From the NCBI RefSeq assembly GCF_001887355.1, contig NZ_MPIN01000002.1:906510-970509 (forward strand): a DNA stretch of 64,000 nucleotides, written 5' to 3'. Both the position numbers and the translations under genes were made by a program. Numbering within the stretch: position 1 is the first letter of the stretch; the number at the start of each line of letters is the position of its first letter. The notes beneath the pieces were generated by a model. It did not search any database. It had not been told where the DNA came from and was given only the letters and a program-made list of their open reading frames with translations. Below, piece by piece: positions 42,847-50,284 of this stretch. Source of the stretch: Cystobacter ferrugineus. GTDB lineage: Bacteria; Myxococcota; Myxococcia; Myxococcales; Myxococcaceae.

Positions 42847-44124
42847 ATGAACGAAGCGCTCCAAGTCCTGCTGACCGATGGTGTGATTGACGAAGTCGTG
42901 GGCCGCCTCAAGAGTGGCAAGGAGGCGGACGTGTACCTTGTGCGTCACGGCGGCGAGGTGGTGGCCGCCAAGATCTACAAGGAGCGCGAGCACCGCAACT
43001 TCCGCAACAATTCGGGCTACCGCGAGGGGCGTCAGGTGCGCAACAGCCGCACCGCGCGCGCCATCGCCAAGGGCAGCCGCTTCGGTGTGGCGGCGGCGGA
43101 GGAGGCGTGGAAGACCGCCGAGGTGGAGGCGCTCTTCAAGCTGCACGCGGCGGGCGTGTGCGTGCCCCGGCCGGTGATGTTCTACGAGGGTGTGCTCCTC
43201 ATGGAACTGGTGCTGGACCTGGAGGGCCACCCGGCGCCGCGGCTGGAGGAGGCGCAGCTCACGCCCGAGGAGGCCTCGGCGCTCTACTTCGACCTGCGCA
43301 ACCAGGCCATCCGGATGTTGTGCTGTGATTTGATCCACGGCGACCTGTCCGCGTTCAACATCCTCCTGGGCAACCGGGGCGCCACCATCATCGACTTTCC
43401 CCAGGTGGTGGGCGCGGCGGCCAACAGCCAGGCCGAGCACTTCTTCAGGCGCGACATCGAGAACCTGCGCCGCTACTTCGAGGCGGTGGATCCGAGCCTG
43501 CGCGCGCGCGCGGGAGACGCGGCGGAGATCTGGCGGGCCTACGTCAAGCGCGAGCTGACGCCGGACTTCGAGCCCACCGGGCGCTTCCAGGGAGACCCCT
43601 CGCGCGAGCGGCGCTTCTCGGGAGGTCCGCGCTCGCAGGAGGGTCGGGGTCCTCGTCCCCCGGGGGATCGCCCACCGCGCCGGGACGCGGAGGGTTCCCG
43701 CCCCTGGCGCGAGCAGGCGCCCCGGGAGCAGCAGGGGCAGCAGCAGGCGCCCCGGGAGCAGCAGGGGCAGCAGCAAGGGCCTCGGGAGCCGCGTCCACCG
43801 CGCGAGGCGCGGTCCTTCCAGCAGGAGCAGGGGCCTCGGGAGCCGCGGCCGCCGCGCGAGGGGCAGTCCTTCCGGGATCAGCGTCCTCCGCGAGGCGATC
43901 GTCCTCCGCGAGGCAACGGCGACGCTCCGCGTCAGCCGGGGTTTTCAGGTCCGCGCTCCTCGCAGCCACCGGGCCCTCGGGGGCGTCCGATGGACCGCCG
44001 GGGCGATCGGCCCGAGCGGGGCGGTCCGCATCCGGGTCGCGGAGGTTCTGGCCCCCAGGTCACCTACGTCCAGAAGAACCCGGTGCTTCCCCCGTCTCCC
44101 GCCAAGCCGGACGACGAATCCTAG
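42847..44124 (+). CDS. RIO1-like protein kinase with disordered Arg/Gly/Gln-rich tail
   Basis: A 425-residue protein. Residues 10-245 are a RIO-type atypical kinase: GKEADVYLVRHGGEVVAAKIYK (ATP site and Lys), LIHGDLSAFNILL (catalytic Asp) and IIDFPQ (metal-binding Asp). Bacterial RIO kinases are less common than archaeal or eukaryotic ones, where they act in ribosome maturation. Residues 246-425 are low-complexity, rich in Arg, Pro, Gly and Gln with repeated REQQGQQQ and PREPRPPRE, like RNA-binding RGG tails. The TAG stop (44122-44124) lies in the end of a short inverted-repeat element. Confidence 0.92.
   Translation: MNEALQVLLTDGVIDEVVGRLKSGKEADVYLVRHGGEVVAAKIYKEREHRNFRNNSGYREGRQVRNSRTARAIAKGSRFGVAAAEEAWKTAEVEALFKLHAAGVCVPRPVMFYEGVLLMELVLDLEGHPAPRLEEAQLTPEEASALYFDLRNQAIRMLCCDLIHGDLSAFNILLGNRGATIIDFPQVVGAAANSQAEHFFRRDIENLRRYFEAVDPSLRARAGDAAEIWRAYVKRELTPDFEPTGRFQGDPSRERRFSGGPRSQEGRGPRPPGDRPPRRDAEGSRPWREQAPREQQGQQQAPREQQGQQQGPREPRPPREARSFQQEQGPREPRPPREGQSFRDQRPPRGDRPPRGNGDAPRQPGFSGPRSSQPPGPRGRPMDRRGDRPERGGPHPGRGGSGPQVTYVQKNPVLPPSPAKPDDES
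43714..43773 (+). repeat. Two perfect 30-bp tandem units in the RIO1-like gene
   Basis: Positions 43714-43743 are repeated at 43744-43773; each encodes about ten residues of the Gln/Arg-rich tail (QAPREQQGQQ). Frame-preserving, so copy number can change without breaking the gene. Confidence 0.85.
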
Positions 44125-44238
44125 GAGCTTGTCGGAGTACCGCCAAAAAACGGCTCCTACATACCAACTGTAGCGGTGCGTTCAACTCGCACTACTCGAT
44201 ATGTAGTGGGTCGTTGAGATATTCCGACAGGCTCCTAG
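44121..44238. mobile_element. 118-bp MITE-like element with 19-bp terminal inverted repeats
   Basis: Ends 44121-44139 (CTAGGAGCTTGTCGGAGTA) and 44220-44238 pair at 17 of 19 positions as an inverted repeat. The interior has no coding capacity and is AT-richer than neighbours. Both ends carry CTAG. The left TAG is the stop of the RIO1-like kinase; the right one, read on the other strand, is the stop of the small gene at 44235-44405. Classification as a non-autonomous transposon is inference; target-site duplication is not clear. Confidence 0.6.
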
Positions 44239-44405
44239 GAGTAGCGGGTCTGCTTGAGGCCGGGTTGGCACGCCACCTCGAGGAAGGTGGTACTGCGACC
44301 CCGGGCGAGCACCCAGAGACACCGCATGACACAGGCCGCTCCAAACTCCCGGTAGATGAGGCCGAGGTTCTCGAGCACCTCTCGTCCCGTGATGACTCCG
44401 CGCAT
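44235..44405 (-). CDS. Small hypothetical protein
   Basis: A 56-residue frame starting MRGVITGREVLENLGLIYREF, preceded by a GGAGGGG ribosome site. The sequence has an amphipathic, well-ordered look (FGAACVMRCLWVLARGRSTTFLEVA) unlike chance frames, and I have the impression that similar short proteins occur in myxobacteria, but cannot name them. Its TAG stop comes from the inverted-repeat element, so the natural C-terminus may have been altered (tail KQTRYS). A longer frame from 44567 is open but its N-terminal part looks non-coding. Confidence 0.5.
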   Translation of the reverse strand: MRGVITGREVLENLGLIYREFGAACVMRCLWVLARGRSTTFLEVACQPGLKQTRYS

Positions 44406-44616
44406 GTCACACCCCTCCAGTGTGAGGCGCTCCTCTGCAAAGGGTTTGCCGAGTCCCTCCCGGGACGGGGAGTCGGCCTGTTCGCCCGTGGACGTCTCAA
44501 AGGTCCCGTCCGCCGTTGGCCCGTGCGCGTGAACCTGCGTCCGAGTGGGATGGGCTGTCTGGAACACTGAAGTTCCTACAACCCGTCGTTCGTCGTCTCC
44601 ACCTCAGGAGGTTGTC

Positions 44617-44853
44617 ATGCGCCGCACCGTCCTCGCCGCCCTCGTCGCTTTTTTCCTCGGAGGCTTCACCCAGCACGCCCTCGCCCAGGGGCAGCCCAAG
44701 CTGGACGAGGCCCTCGTCCACCTGCGTTACGCGCTGGCCGCGCTCAATGCCGCGCCGGATGACAAGGGCGGCCACAAGGCCAAGGCCCTCGAGTTCACCC
44801 AGAAGGCCCTGGAGCAGGTGAACCAGGACCTCGCCGCGGGCGGCAAGCGCTGA
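44617..44853 (+). CDS. Small secreted helical protein
   Basis: A 78-residue protein with a Sec signal peptide (VLAALVAFFLGGFTQHALAQ, cleavage after ALA near residue 23). The mature part of about 55 residues is one helical hairpin (LDEALVHLRYALAALNAAP; KALEFTQKALEQVNQDL) with no Cys. The start is set by a strong AGGAGG site 6 bp before the ATG. Unknown function; small periplasmic helical proteins can be chaperones or anti-sigma-type regulators, but nothing here decides. Confidence 0.75.
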   Translation: MRRTVLAALVAFFLGGFTQHALAQGQPKLDEALVHLRYALAALNAAPDDKGGHKAKALEFTQKALEQVNQDLAAGGKR

Positions 44854-44969
44854 TCCTCCCGGCGCAACTCCCGGCTCTCGAGATTCGATAATCTCCCATC
44901 TCGGTATTTTGGATACATCCCGCTGCCGGCTGGCCGGTGGGCGCTTTCAGCTTTTCGCAAGGTTGCATC

Positions 44970-47900
44970 ATGGCGATCGACAAGGCCGGTGGTTCCAAGC
45001 CTCAAGCCCCTTCCAGGTCCTCCGAGCCGAAGCCCGCCCAGGGCCTGGCTCGGCCCGCGGCGGGGGCGGCTCCGGCCGCGCCGGCACGCAACCAGGTGAA
45101 GCCGCAGCAGCCCAAGGGGCGTGATGGTTTCGAGCGGGGCATGACGCCCGCCCAGCAGCAGCAGCGGCTGGGGTCCACCCCGGCGGTGGCGCCGACGCAG
45201 GCCCCGGCGGCCGCGGACCGCCAGGTGCTGGAGAAGCTGGGCCTGACGGCGGAGGACGTGCAGAAGGCGGGCCCGGCGCTGCCGCACCTGCGGAAGGCGG
45301 CGGAGTCGGTGCTGCAGGGGCATCCGGAGCAGGCGCTGGGGCACCTGCGCGACGCGGCGTTCGCGGCGCCCGAGGTGGCCACGAAGGCGCTCAAGGGGCT
45401 GGCGCAGAACCTTCCGCCCGGGCTGGGCCGGTCGCTGCTGACGGATGACCGGGTGGCCCGCGAGCTCATCACCAACGCGGGGCTGCACGACTCGTTCGGC
45501 AAGCTGATGCGCAACCCGGCGGACACGGGGGCCCTGCGCGAGCTGCTCTCCAACAACTCGGCGCGCGATGCGGTGCTGGGCGCGGTGGGCAATGATCCGG
45601 CGGTGAAGGGCCAGTTGGAGCGCATCGGCCTGACGCCGCAGGACCTGGTGGACGCTGGAGCGGCGGCGCCCAAGCTGCTGGAGGCGTTCGAGAAGATTCA
45701 ACAGGGGGACGTGAAGGGCGGACTGGAGTCGGTGCAGGCCGCGGTACAGGCAGCCCCTCAGTTGGCGGCGAAGATTGGCGAGAAGGTCGTCAATGCACTG
45801 CCCCAGAGCGTGAAGGCACAGTTCCAGAAGCTGGGCATCACCGAGCAGCAGTTGCGTTCGGCGGGCCCTGCGCTGCCGCACCTGTACGAGGCGGCGGATG
45901 CGGCCTCCAAGGGGGACTGGGGCAAGGCCTTCAACGGCCTGCGTGAGGCGGCCATCTCGGCGCCGGACCTGACCACCCAGGCGATGAAGGGATTGGCGCA
46001 GCAACTGCCGCCGCAGCTCGGCGTGGTGAAGTCGCTGCTGACCAACGATGGGTTCCTGCGCCAGGCGTTGACCAACCGCGACCTGCACGCGCAGGTGGGC
46101 AAGCTCTTCAATGAGCAGACGCGCATGGAGGGTCTGCGCGGCCTGTTGAACAATGACGCCGCTCGCAATGCCACGCTCTCGGCCATCGGCAACGATCCGA
46201 CGGTGAAGGGCCAGTTGGAGCGCATCGGCCTGACGCCGCAGGACCTGGTGGACGCTGGAGCGGCGGCGCCCAAGCTGCTGGAGGCGTTCGAGAAGATTCA
46301 GCAGGGGGACGTGAAGGGCGGACTGGAGTCGGTGCAGGCCGCGGTGCAGGCGGCACCCGGGCTGGCGGCGAAGATTGGCGAGAAGGTCGTCAACGCGCTG
46401 CCCCAGAGCGTGAAGGCACAGTTCCAGAAGCTGGGCATCACCGAGCAGCAGTTGCGCTCGGCGGGCCCTGCGCTGCCGCACCTGTACGAGGCGGCGGACG
46501 CGGCCTCCAAGGGGGACTGGGGCAAGGCGTTCAACGGCCTGCGCGAGGCGGCCATCTCGGCGCCGGACCTGACCACCCAGGCGATGAAGGGACTGGCGCA
46601 GCAGTTGCCCGCGCAGCTCGGCGCGGCGAAGTCGCTGCTGACGGACGACGCCTTCCTGCGCCAGGTGGTGACCAACCGCGACCTGCACGCGCAGGTGGGC
46701 AAGCTCTTCAATGAGCAGACGCGCATGGAGGGCCTGCGCGGCCTGCTGGGCAACGATGCCGCGCGCAACGCGGCGCTCTCGGCCATCGGCAAGGATCCGG
46801 GCGTCCAGGGCATGCTCGCGAAGGCGGGCCTGGATCCCAAGGACCTGGTCGAGGCGGGAGCGGCCGCGCCGCACCTGTTCGACGCGGCGCGGTCGTTCGC
46901 CGATGGGAAGATCAACGAGGGCATCGACGCGCTGAGCAAGGCGGCCGAGGCGGCGCCGGAGCTGCTGAACAAGCTGGGCGAGCGGCTCGTGAGCAAGTTG
47001 CCCGAGGGACTGCGCAACAACATCACCGCCCTGGGCATCACCCCGTCCGAGTTGATCCAGGCGGGCAAGGGGCTGCCGGATCTGCTCAAGGCGGGTCAGG
47101 CGCTGGGCCAGGGCGACTTCCAGGCCGCGCTCACGAACCTGCGCAACGCGGCGGGGAAGATTCCGCCGTCCATCATCGAGAAGGCCATCACCACGACGGC
47201 CGCGAAGCTGCCGGACAACGCCTTCTCGGGCATCGCGCGCTCGCTGCTCACCGACAAGGAACTGGTCCACCAGCTCGTCACCAACCCCGAGCTGCACGCT
47301 TCCTTCAACAAGATGATGTCGGGCGACCTGGTGCAGGGCGCTCGGGAGATCCTCGGCAACGCCACGGTGCGGGACGCGGCGGCCAACGCGCTCGCGCAGA
47401 ACGCGGGCTTCATGGAGAAGCTCAAGCCGTTCGGCATCCAGAACGGCGCGGACGTGGCGGCACTGGGCGGCGCGGCCTTCGACGTGATGGAGGCGGGAGC
47501 GCAGTTCGCCCAGGGCAAGCCGGGCGAGGCGCTGCGCTCGCTGGGCAAGGCGCTGGGGGACATTCCGCCGGACCTGCGCGGACGCATGGTGGGCGCGCTG
47601 GCCGACAAGCTCCACGTGCCGGCGTGGGCGGGAGACACGCTCGCCGCGGCGGCGAGCCTGCTGGGCAACGAGCAGGTGGGCAAGGCGCTGGGTGATGCGT
47701 TCGGCGCGCTCCAGCGCGGCGACGTGGGCGGTTTCCTCTCCGGCATCGCCACCACGGGCAAGACCATCGCCCAGACGGCCCCCGAGGCCGCCAAGGCGTT
47801 CCTCAACTCGCTGTCCAGGATTCCGGGCAGCATCGGCCGGCTGTTCGAGGACCACGAGCTCAACGCGGCCATGGTGGACTCGGGCGCGGTGACCAACATC

Positions 47901-48422
47901 TTCGAGGCGGCCGAGAAGCTCGGACGCGGCGACATCGGCGGGGCGCTCAGCGAGATCGCCCAGACGGGCACCGCGCTGCTGGGCCAGGGCGAGCACTTCA
48001 AGATCGCGGGCCAGGAGCTGCCCTTCGGGAGCCAGGGCATCGAGAACCTCACGCGCATGTTCGGCCGCTTCGTGGACGCGCTGCCCGGGGAGCTCAAGGA
48101 GCGCATCGCCACGGAAGCCGCGAAGTTCGGCGCCAAGGCGGGCCTCCGGTCGGTGCCGCTGCTCGGCAACATCGTCAACGGGGTGAGCGCCATCGGCAGC
48201 GCCAAGGATCTGGTCGACGCCATCAAGGCCGAGCCCAAGGACGCGCTCAACATCGCGCTGGCGGCCGGTCAACTCGGCCTGGACGTGGCGGGCGTGTTCC
48301 CCGGGCTCAACAGCATCACGGGTCCGCTCCAGGCCATTCTCGGCACGGCGCGTGTCGTCAAGGGAGCGTCGGACTTGATTGGCGACATCAACGAGTTCCA
48401 ACGCGGCCTCGTCGGCGCCTGA
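44970..48422 (+). CDS. Large alpha-helical repeat protein of unknown function
   Basis: A 1150-residue protein without signal peptide. Residues 1-80 are a Pro/Ala/Gln linker. Then helical modules of about 100 residues recur, each opening with LG-[IL]-T-x-x-x-L-x-x-AG and containing AAP-x-L and LPxxL (e.g. LGLTAEDVQKAGPALPHL; IGLTPQDLVDAGAAAPKL; LGITEQQLRSAGPALPHL). Residues about 211-410 and 411-610 are near-identical copies. Residues about 1045-1150 are hydrophobic, Gly-rich and amphipathic (PLLGNIVNGVSAIGSAKDLV; LNIALAAGQLGLDVAGVFPG), like membrane-inserting toxin or effector ends. Unknown family; candidates are a leaderless effector or a surface protein exported by an unusual route. A hairpin terminator follows. 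Confidence 0.85.
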   Translation: MAIDKAGGSKPQAPSRSSEPKPAQGLARPAAGAAPAAPARNQVKPQQPKGRDGFERGMTPAQQQQRLGSTPAVAPTQAPAAADRQVLEKLGLTAEDVQKAGPALPHLRKAAESVLQGHPEQALGHLRDAAFAAPEVATKALKGLAQNLPPGLGRSLLTDDRVARELITNAGLHDSFGKLMRNPADTGALRELLSNNSARDAVLGAVGNDPAVKGQLERIGLTPQDLVDAGAAAPKLLEAFEKIQQGDVKGGLESVQAAVQAAPQLAAKIGEKVVNALPQSVKAQFQKLGITEQQLRSAGPALPHLYEAADAASKGDWGKAFNGLREAAISAPDLTTQAMKGLAQQLPPQLGVVKSLLTNDGFLRQALTNRDLHAQVGKLFNEQTRMEGLRGLLNNDAARNATLSAIGNDPTVKGQLERIGLTPQDLVDAGAAAPKLLEAFEKIQQGDVKGGLESVQAAVQAAPGLAAKIGEKVVNALPQSVKAQFQKLGITEQQLRSAGPALPHLYEAADAASKGDWGKAFNGLREAAISAPDLTTQAMKGLAQQLPAQLGAAKSLLTDDAFLRQVVTNRDLHAQVGKLFNEQTRMEGLRGLLGNDAARNAALSAIGKDPGVQGMLAKAGLDPKDLVEAGAAAPHLFDAARSFADGKINEGIDALSKAAEAAPELLNKLGERLVSKLPEGLRNNITALGITPSELIQAGKGLPDLLKAGQALGQGDFQAALTNLRNAAGKIPPSIIEKAITTTAAKLPDNAFSGIARSLLTDKELVHQLVTNPELHASFNKMMSGDLVQGAREILGNATVRDAAANALAQNAGFMEKLKPFGIQNGADVAALGGAAFDVMEAGAQFAQGKPGEALRSLGKALGDIPPDLRGRMVGALADKLHVPAWAGDTLAAAASLLGNEQVGKALGDAFGALQRGDVGGFLSGIATTGKTIAQTAPEAAKAFLNSLSRIPGSIGRLFEDHELNAAMVDSGAVTNIFEAAEKLGRGDIGGALSEIAQTGTALLGQGEHFKIAGQELPFGSQGIENLTRMFGRFVDALPGELKERIATEAAKFGAKAGLRSVPLLGNIVNGVSAIGSAKDLVDAIKAEPKDALNIALAAGQLGLDVAGVFPGLNSITGPLQAILGTARVVKGASDLIGDINEFQRGLVGA
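45601..46800 (+). repeat. Tandem 600-bp duplication within the helical repeat gene
   Basis: Bases 45601-46200 and 46201-46800 align with a period of exactly 600 bp and no gaps. The first 100 bases are identical, and most later differences are synonymous third-base changes; divergence rises in the last 150 bp. Such a recent, in-frame duplication can expand or contract by recombination. Confidence 0.93.
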
Positions 48423-48451
48423 CGCACTCCCGGGACGCCGACACCCGGCCA

Positions 48452-48477
48452 GAAGCCGCTGACGACTCAGCGGCTTC
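48452..48477. terminator. Bidirectional terminator between convergent genes
   Basis: A perfect 11-bp stem (48452-48462 with 48467-48477) and a 4-nt loop lie between the stop of the repeat protein (plus) and that of the GH76 gene (minus). Confidence 0.7.
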
Positions 48478-48510
48478 CAGCCTCGGCTTTCCGTGTGCCG
48501 CGTCGTGGGC

Positions 48511-49935
48511 TCAGGGCGTCGCGTTCAGCAGATCGACGACGCTGTGCTGACGGGCCGCGTCCGTGGTGTCCAGGCTTCCGGCCCAACGCAGGCCATACGC
48601 GTCCAGGGTGTTGCGATTCCTCGCGTAGGCGGAGTCCGCCTGACGGCGCAGATAGGCGGTGTAGGGGTGATCGGGCAGCAGCGAGTTCAGTGCTCCCAAT
48701 CCACGGACGTAAGCTCCCTTGAACGAGGGGCCGTCGCCACCGCAGTCGCCATTCTCACACGGCTCCCGGAGGATTCCGTTCGAGTTGAGCGCCGTGCTCG
48801 TGGTCGACGCGTCCGCGATCTGGCGTGCGCGGGTCAACAGCGCACTGTCACCGGTGGCGCGGTACAACTCGACGAGCCCGCCGATCAGGACTCCCTGGTT
48901 GTATGACCAGGTGACATCCCCGTTGTTCCGGCAGGTGCTCAGGTTGACGCCGTCATTCACCAGGTTCGACGAGTTGATCATGCCGGTGCCCTGGAACCAG
49001 GACCACTCCGCGCGGGCTCGCTGCAGATAGACGGTGTCACCCGGAATGCGGTTGTGCAGCGCGGCGTTGAGTTGCAGGTAGAGGCTGTTGGCGATCGCGT
49101 TCTTGTACGTCTTGGCCGTGCTCCACCAGACACCGCCGCCGCACAGGTTGTCCCAATAACGCGCCATGTAATCGGCGTCGGCCCGGGCGGTGTCCAGATA
49201 CCGGGGGTCGTGGGTCAGGTCATACGCGGCGACCCACGCGAGTCCCCACCAGCCCGTGTCGTCGATGTAATCGTTGGTGAAGTTGCCGCCCTGGGCGGAG
49301 CGGTTGCGGTCGTAGGTATTGGCGATGACATAGGTGTAGCTCGGCATGCCGGACACCCGGATGTTGTCGATGATCGACGTCAGTGCGTTGGCCGAGTTCC
49401 ACCACCCCGTGGTCCTGAAGAGGCCGGTGTTGTTGTCATAGAACTGCATCAGCGCGGTTGCCGCGGCGGTGCGCCGGTCCCAGGCATTCCACGTGGTGCG
49501 GGCCCAGGGGGTACAGGCGATCTCGGGCCGGTCGCCGGCCTTGCCGCAGGCGCGCATCGCCCCCACGCCACGGGCTGCCCAGTCGTCCACGTTGAACATC
49601 TGGGTGCGCCAGCCGCGGTACGACTGCGGGACCGTCGTGTCCCCGAGCTTGCTGCCCGAGGCCCAGGAGCGTCCTCCATCGAAGGATCGGTCGAGCCAGA
49701 CCTCGTCACCCGGGCTGCCGTTGTCGATGGACGCCCACGCCATCGCGTCGTCATCGTCGAAGTGCAGGGCGATGGTCCGCGAGTAGATGGTGGCGGTGAC
49801 CGGTTGGCGATCCGTCGGCGACAGCGCCGGGTCGCGACCATCACAATACTTGTTACAGATGGCCGCCGCGGCCACCGAAGGCACGGACACGAAGAGCGCC
49901 GCGATGGCACCAACACTGTGCAGCACTTTGGACAT
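48511..49935 (-). CDS. GH76-family alpha-1,6-mannanase, secreted
   Basis: A 474-residue secreted protein: signal peptide (cleavage after VAAAA near residue 25), an N-terminal segment (27-105) with [15 protein letters not shown], and a GH76 alpha/alpha-barrel with the catalytic Asp pair 225-226 ([17 protein letters not shown]) and helix repeats ([36 protein letters not shown]). GH76 enzymes cut the alpha-1,6-mannan backbone of fungal cell walls. Divergent from a GH87 gene. Both look like actinobacterial secreted enzymes in composition, so horizontal transfer is plausible. Start ATG at 49935 places the signal peptide correctly and follows a GGGAGAAACC site. Confidence 0.9.
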   Translation of the reverse strand: MSKVLHSVGAIAALFVSVPSVAAAAICNKYCDGRDPALSPTDRQPVTATIYSRTIALHFDDDDAMAWASIDNGSPGDEVWLDRSFDGGRSWASGSKLGDTTVPQSYRGWRTQMFNVDDWAARGVGAMRACGKAGDRPEIACTPWARTTWNAWDRRTAAATALMQFYDNNTGLFRTTGWWNSANALTSIIDNIRVSGMPSYTYVIANTYDRNRSAQGGNFTNDYIDDTGWWGLAWVAAYDLTHDPRYLDTARADADYMARYWDNLCGGGVWWSTAKTYKNAIANSLYLQLNAALHNRIPGDTVYLQRARAEWSWFQGTGMINSSNLVNDGVNLSTCRNNGDVTWSYNQGVLIGGLVELYRATGDSALLTRARQIADASTTSTALNSNGILREPCENGDCGGDGPSFKGAYVRGLGALNSLLPDHPYTAYLRRQADSAYARNRNTLDAYGLRWAGSLDTTDAARQHSVVDLLNATP

Positions 49936-50284
49936 GGTTTCTCCCTGGGGTTGGATGGGACGCGGTCCGCCCGGACGCATTAGGGATTGGGGATGCTGAA
50001 GTACCCCTGCACGTCGGTGCCGGCGGCCAACTGGAACCGGCTTCCAACGCGGTCAGGGCAATCAGGATCGGGCCCTTGAGATACCTGCATGATGCCACGT
50101 GGCAAACACCATTACAAGTATTCCTTGATTTTATCGATTTCCCGGACGGCGTTCAACCCGGGTGGGCACGTGCGGCGGCACTCGCTGGGTTGCTCCCTGT
50201 CGATTCTGGTAACCCGAGACCCGTTGTGCACGCCTCTAAGACGGAATGGCGAATTTCCCCCATCGTCTGAGCAAGGCGTCATTC
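49936..50284. promoter_or_regulatory. Divergent promoter region of the GH76/GH87 pair
   Basis: About 350 bp without a supported gene, including an AT-richer segment (50105-50140). A perfect 12-bp palindrome TGCCACGTGGCA lies at 50093-50104, about midway between the two starts. It may be an operator for a regulator of both genes; no regulator gene is adjacent. Confidence 0.4.

Noticed and set aside
44727-48401. A 1224-codon open frame on the minus strand across the helical repeat gene
   Set aside because: It mirrors the repeat structure of the plus-strand gene and its translation is Arg/Leu/Gln-rich without domain character; codon bias at GC-rich third positions keeps antisense frames open.
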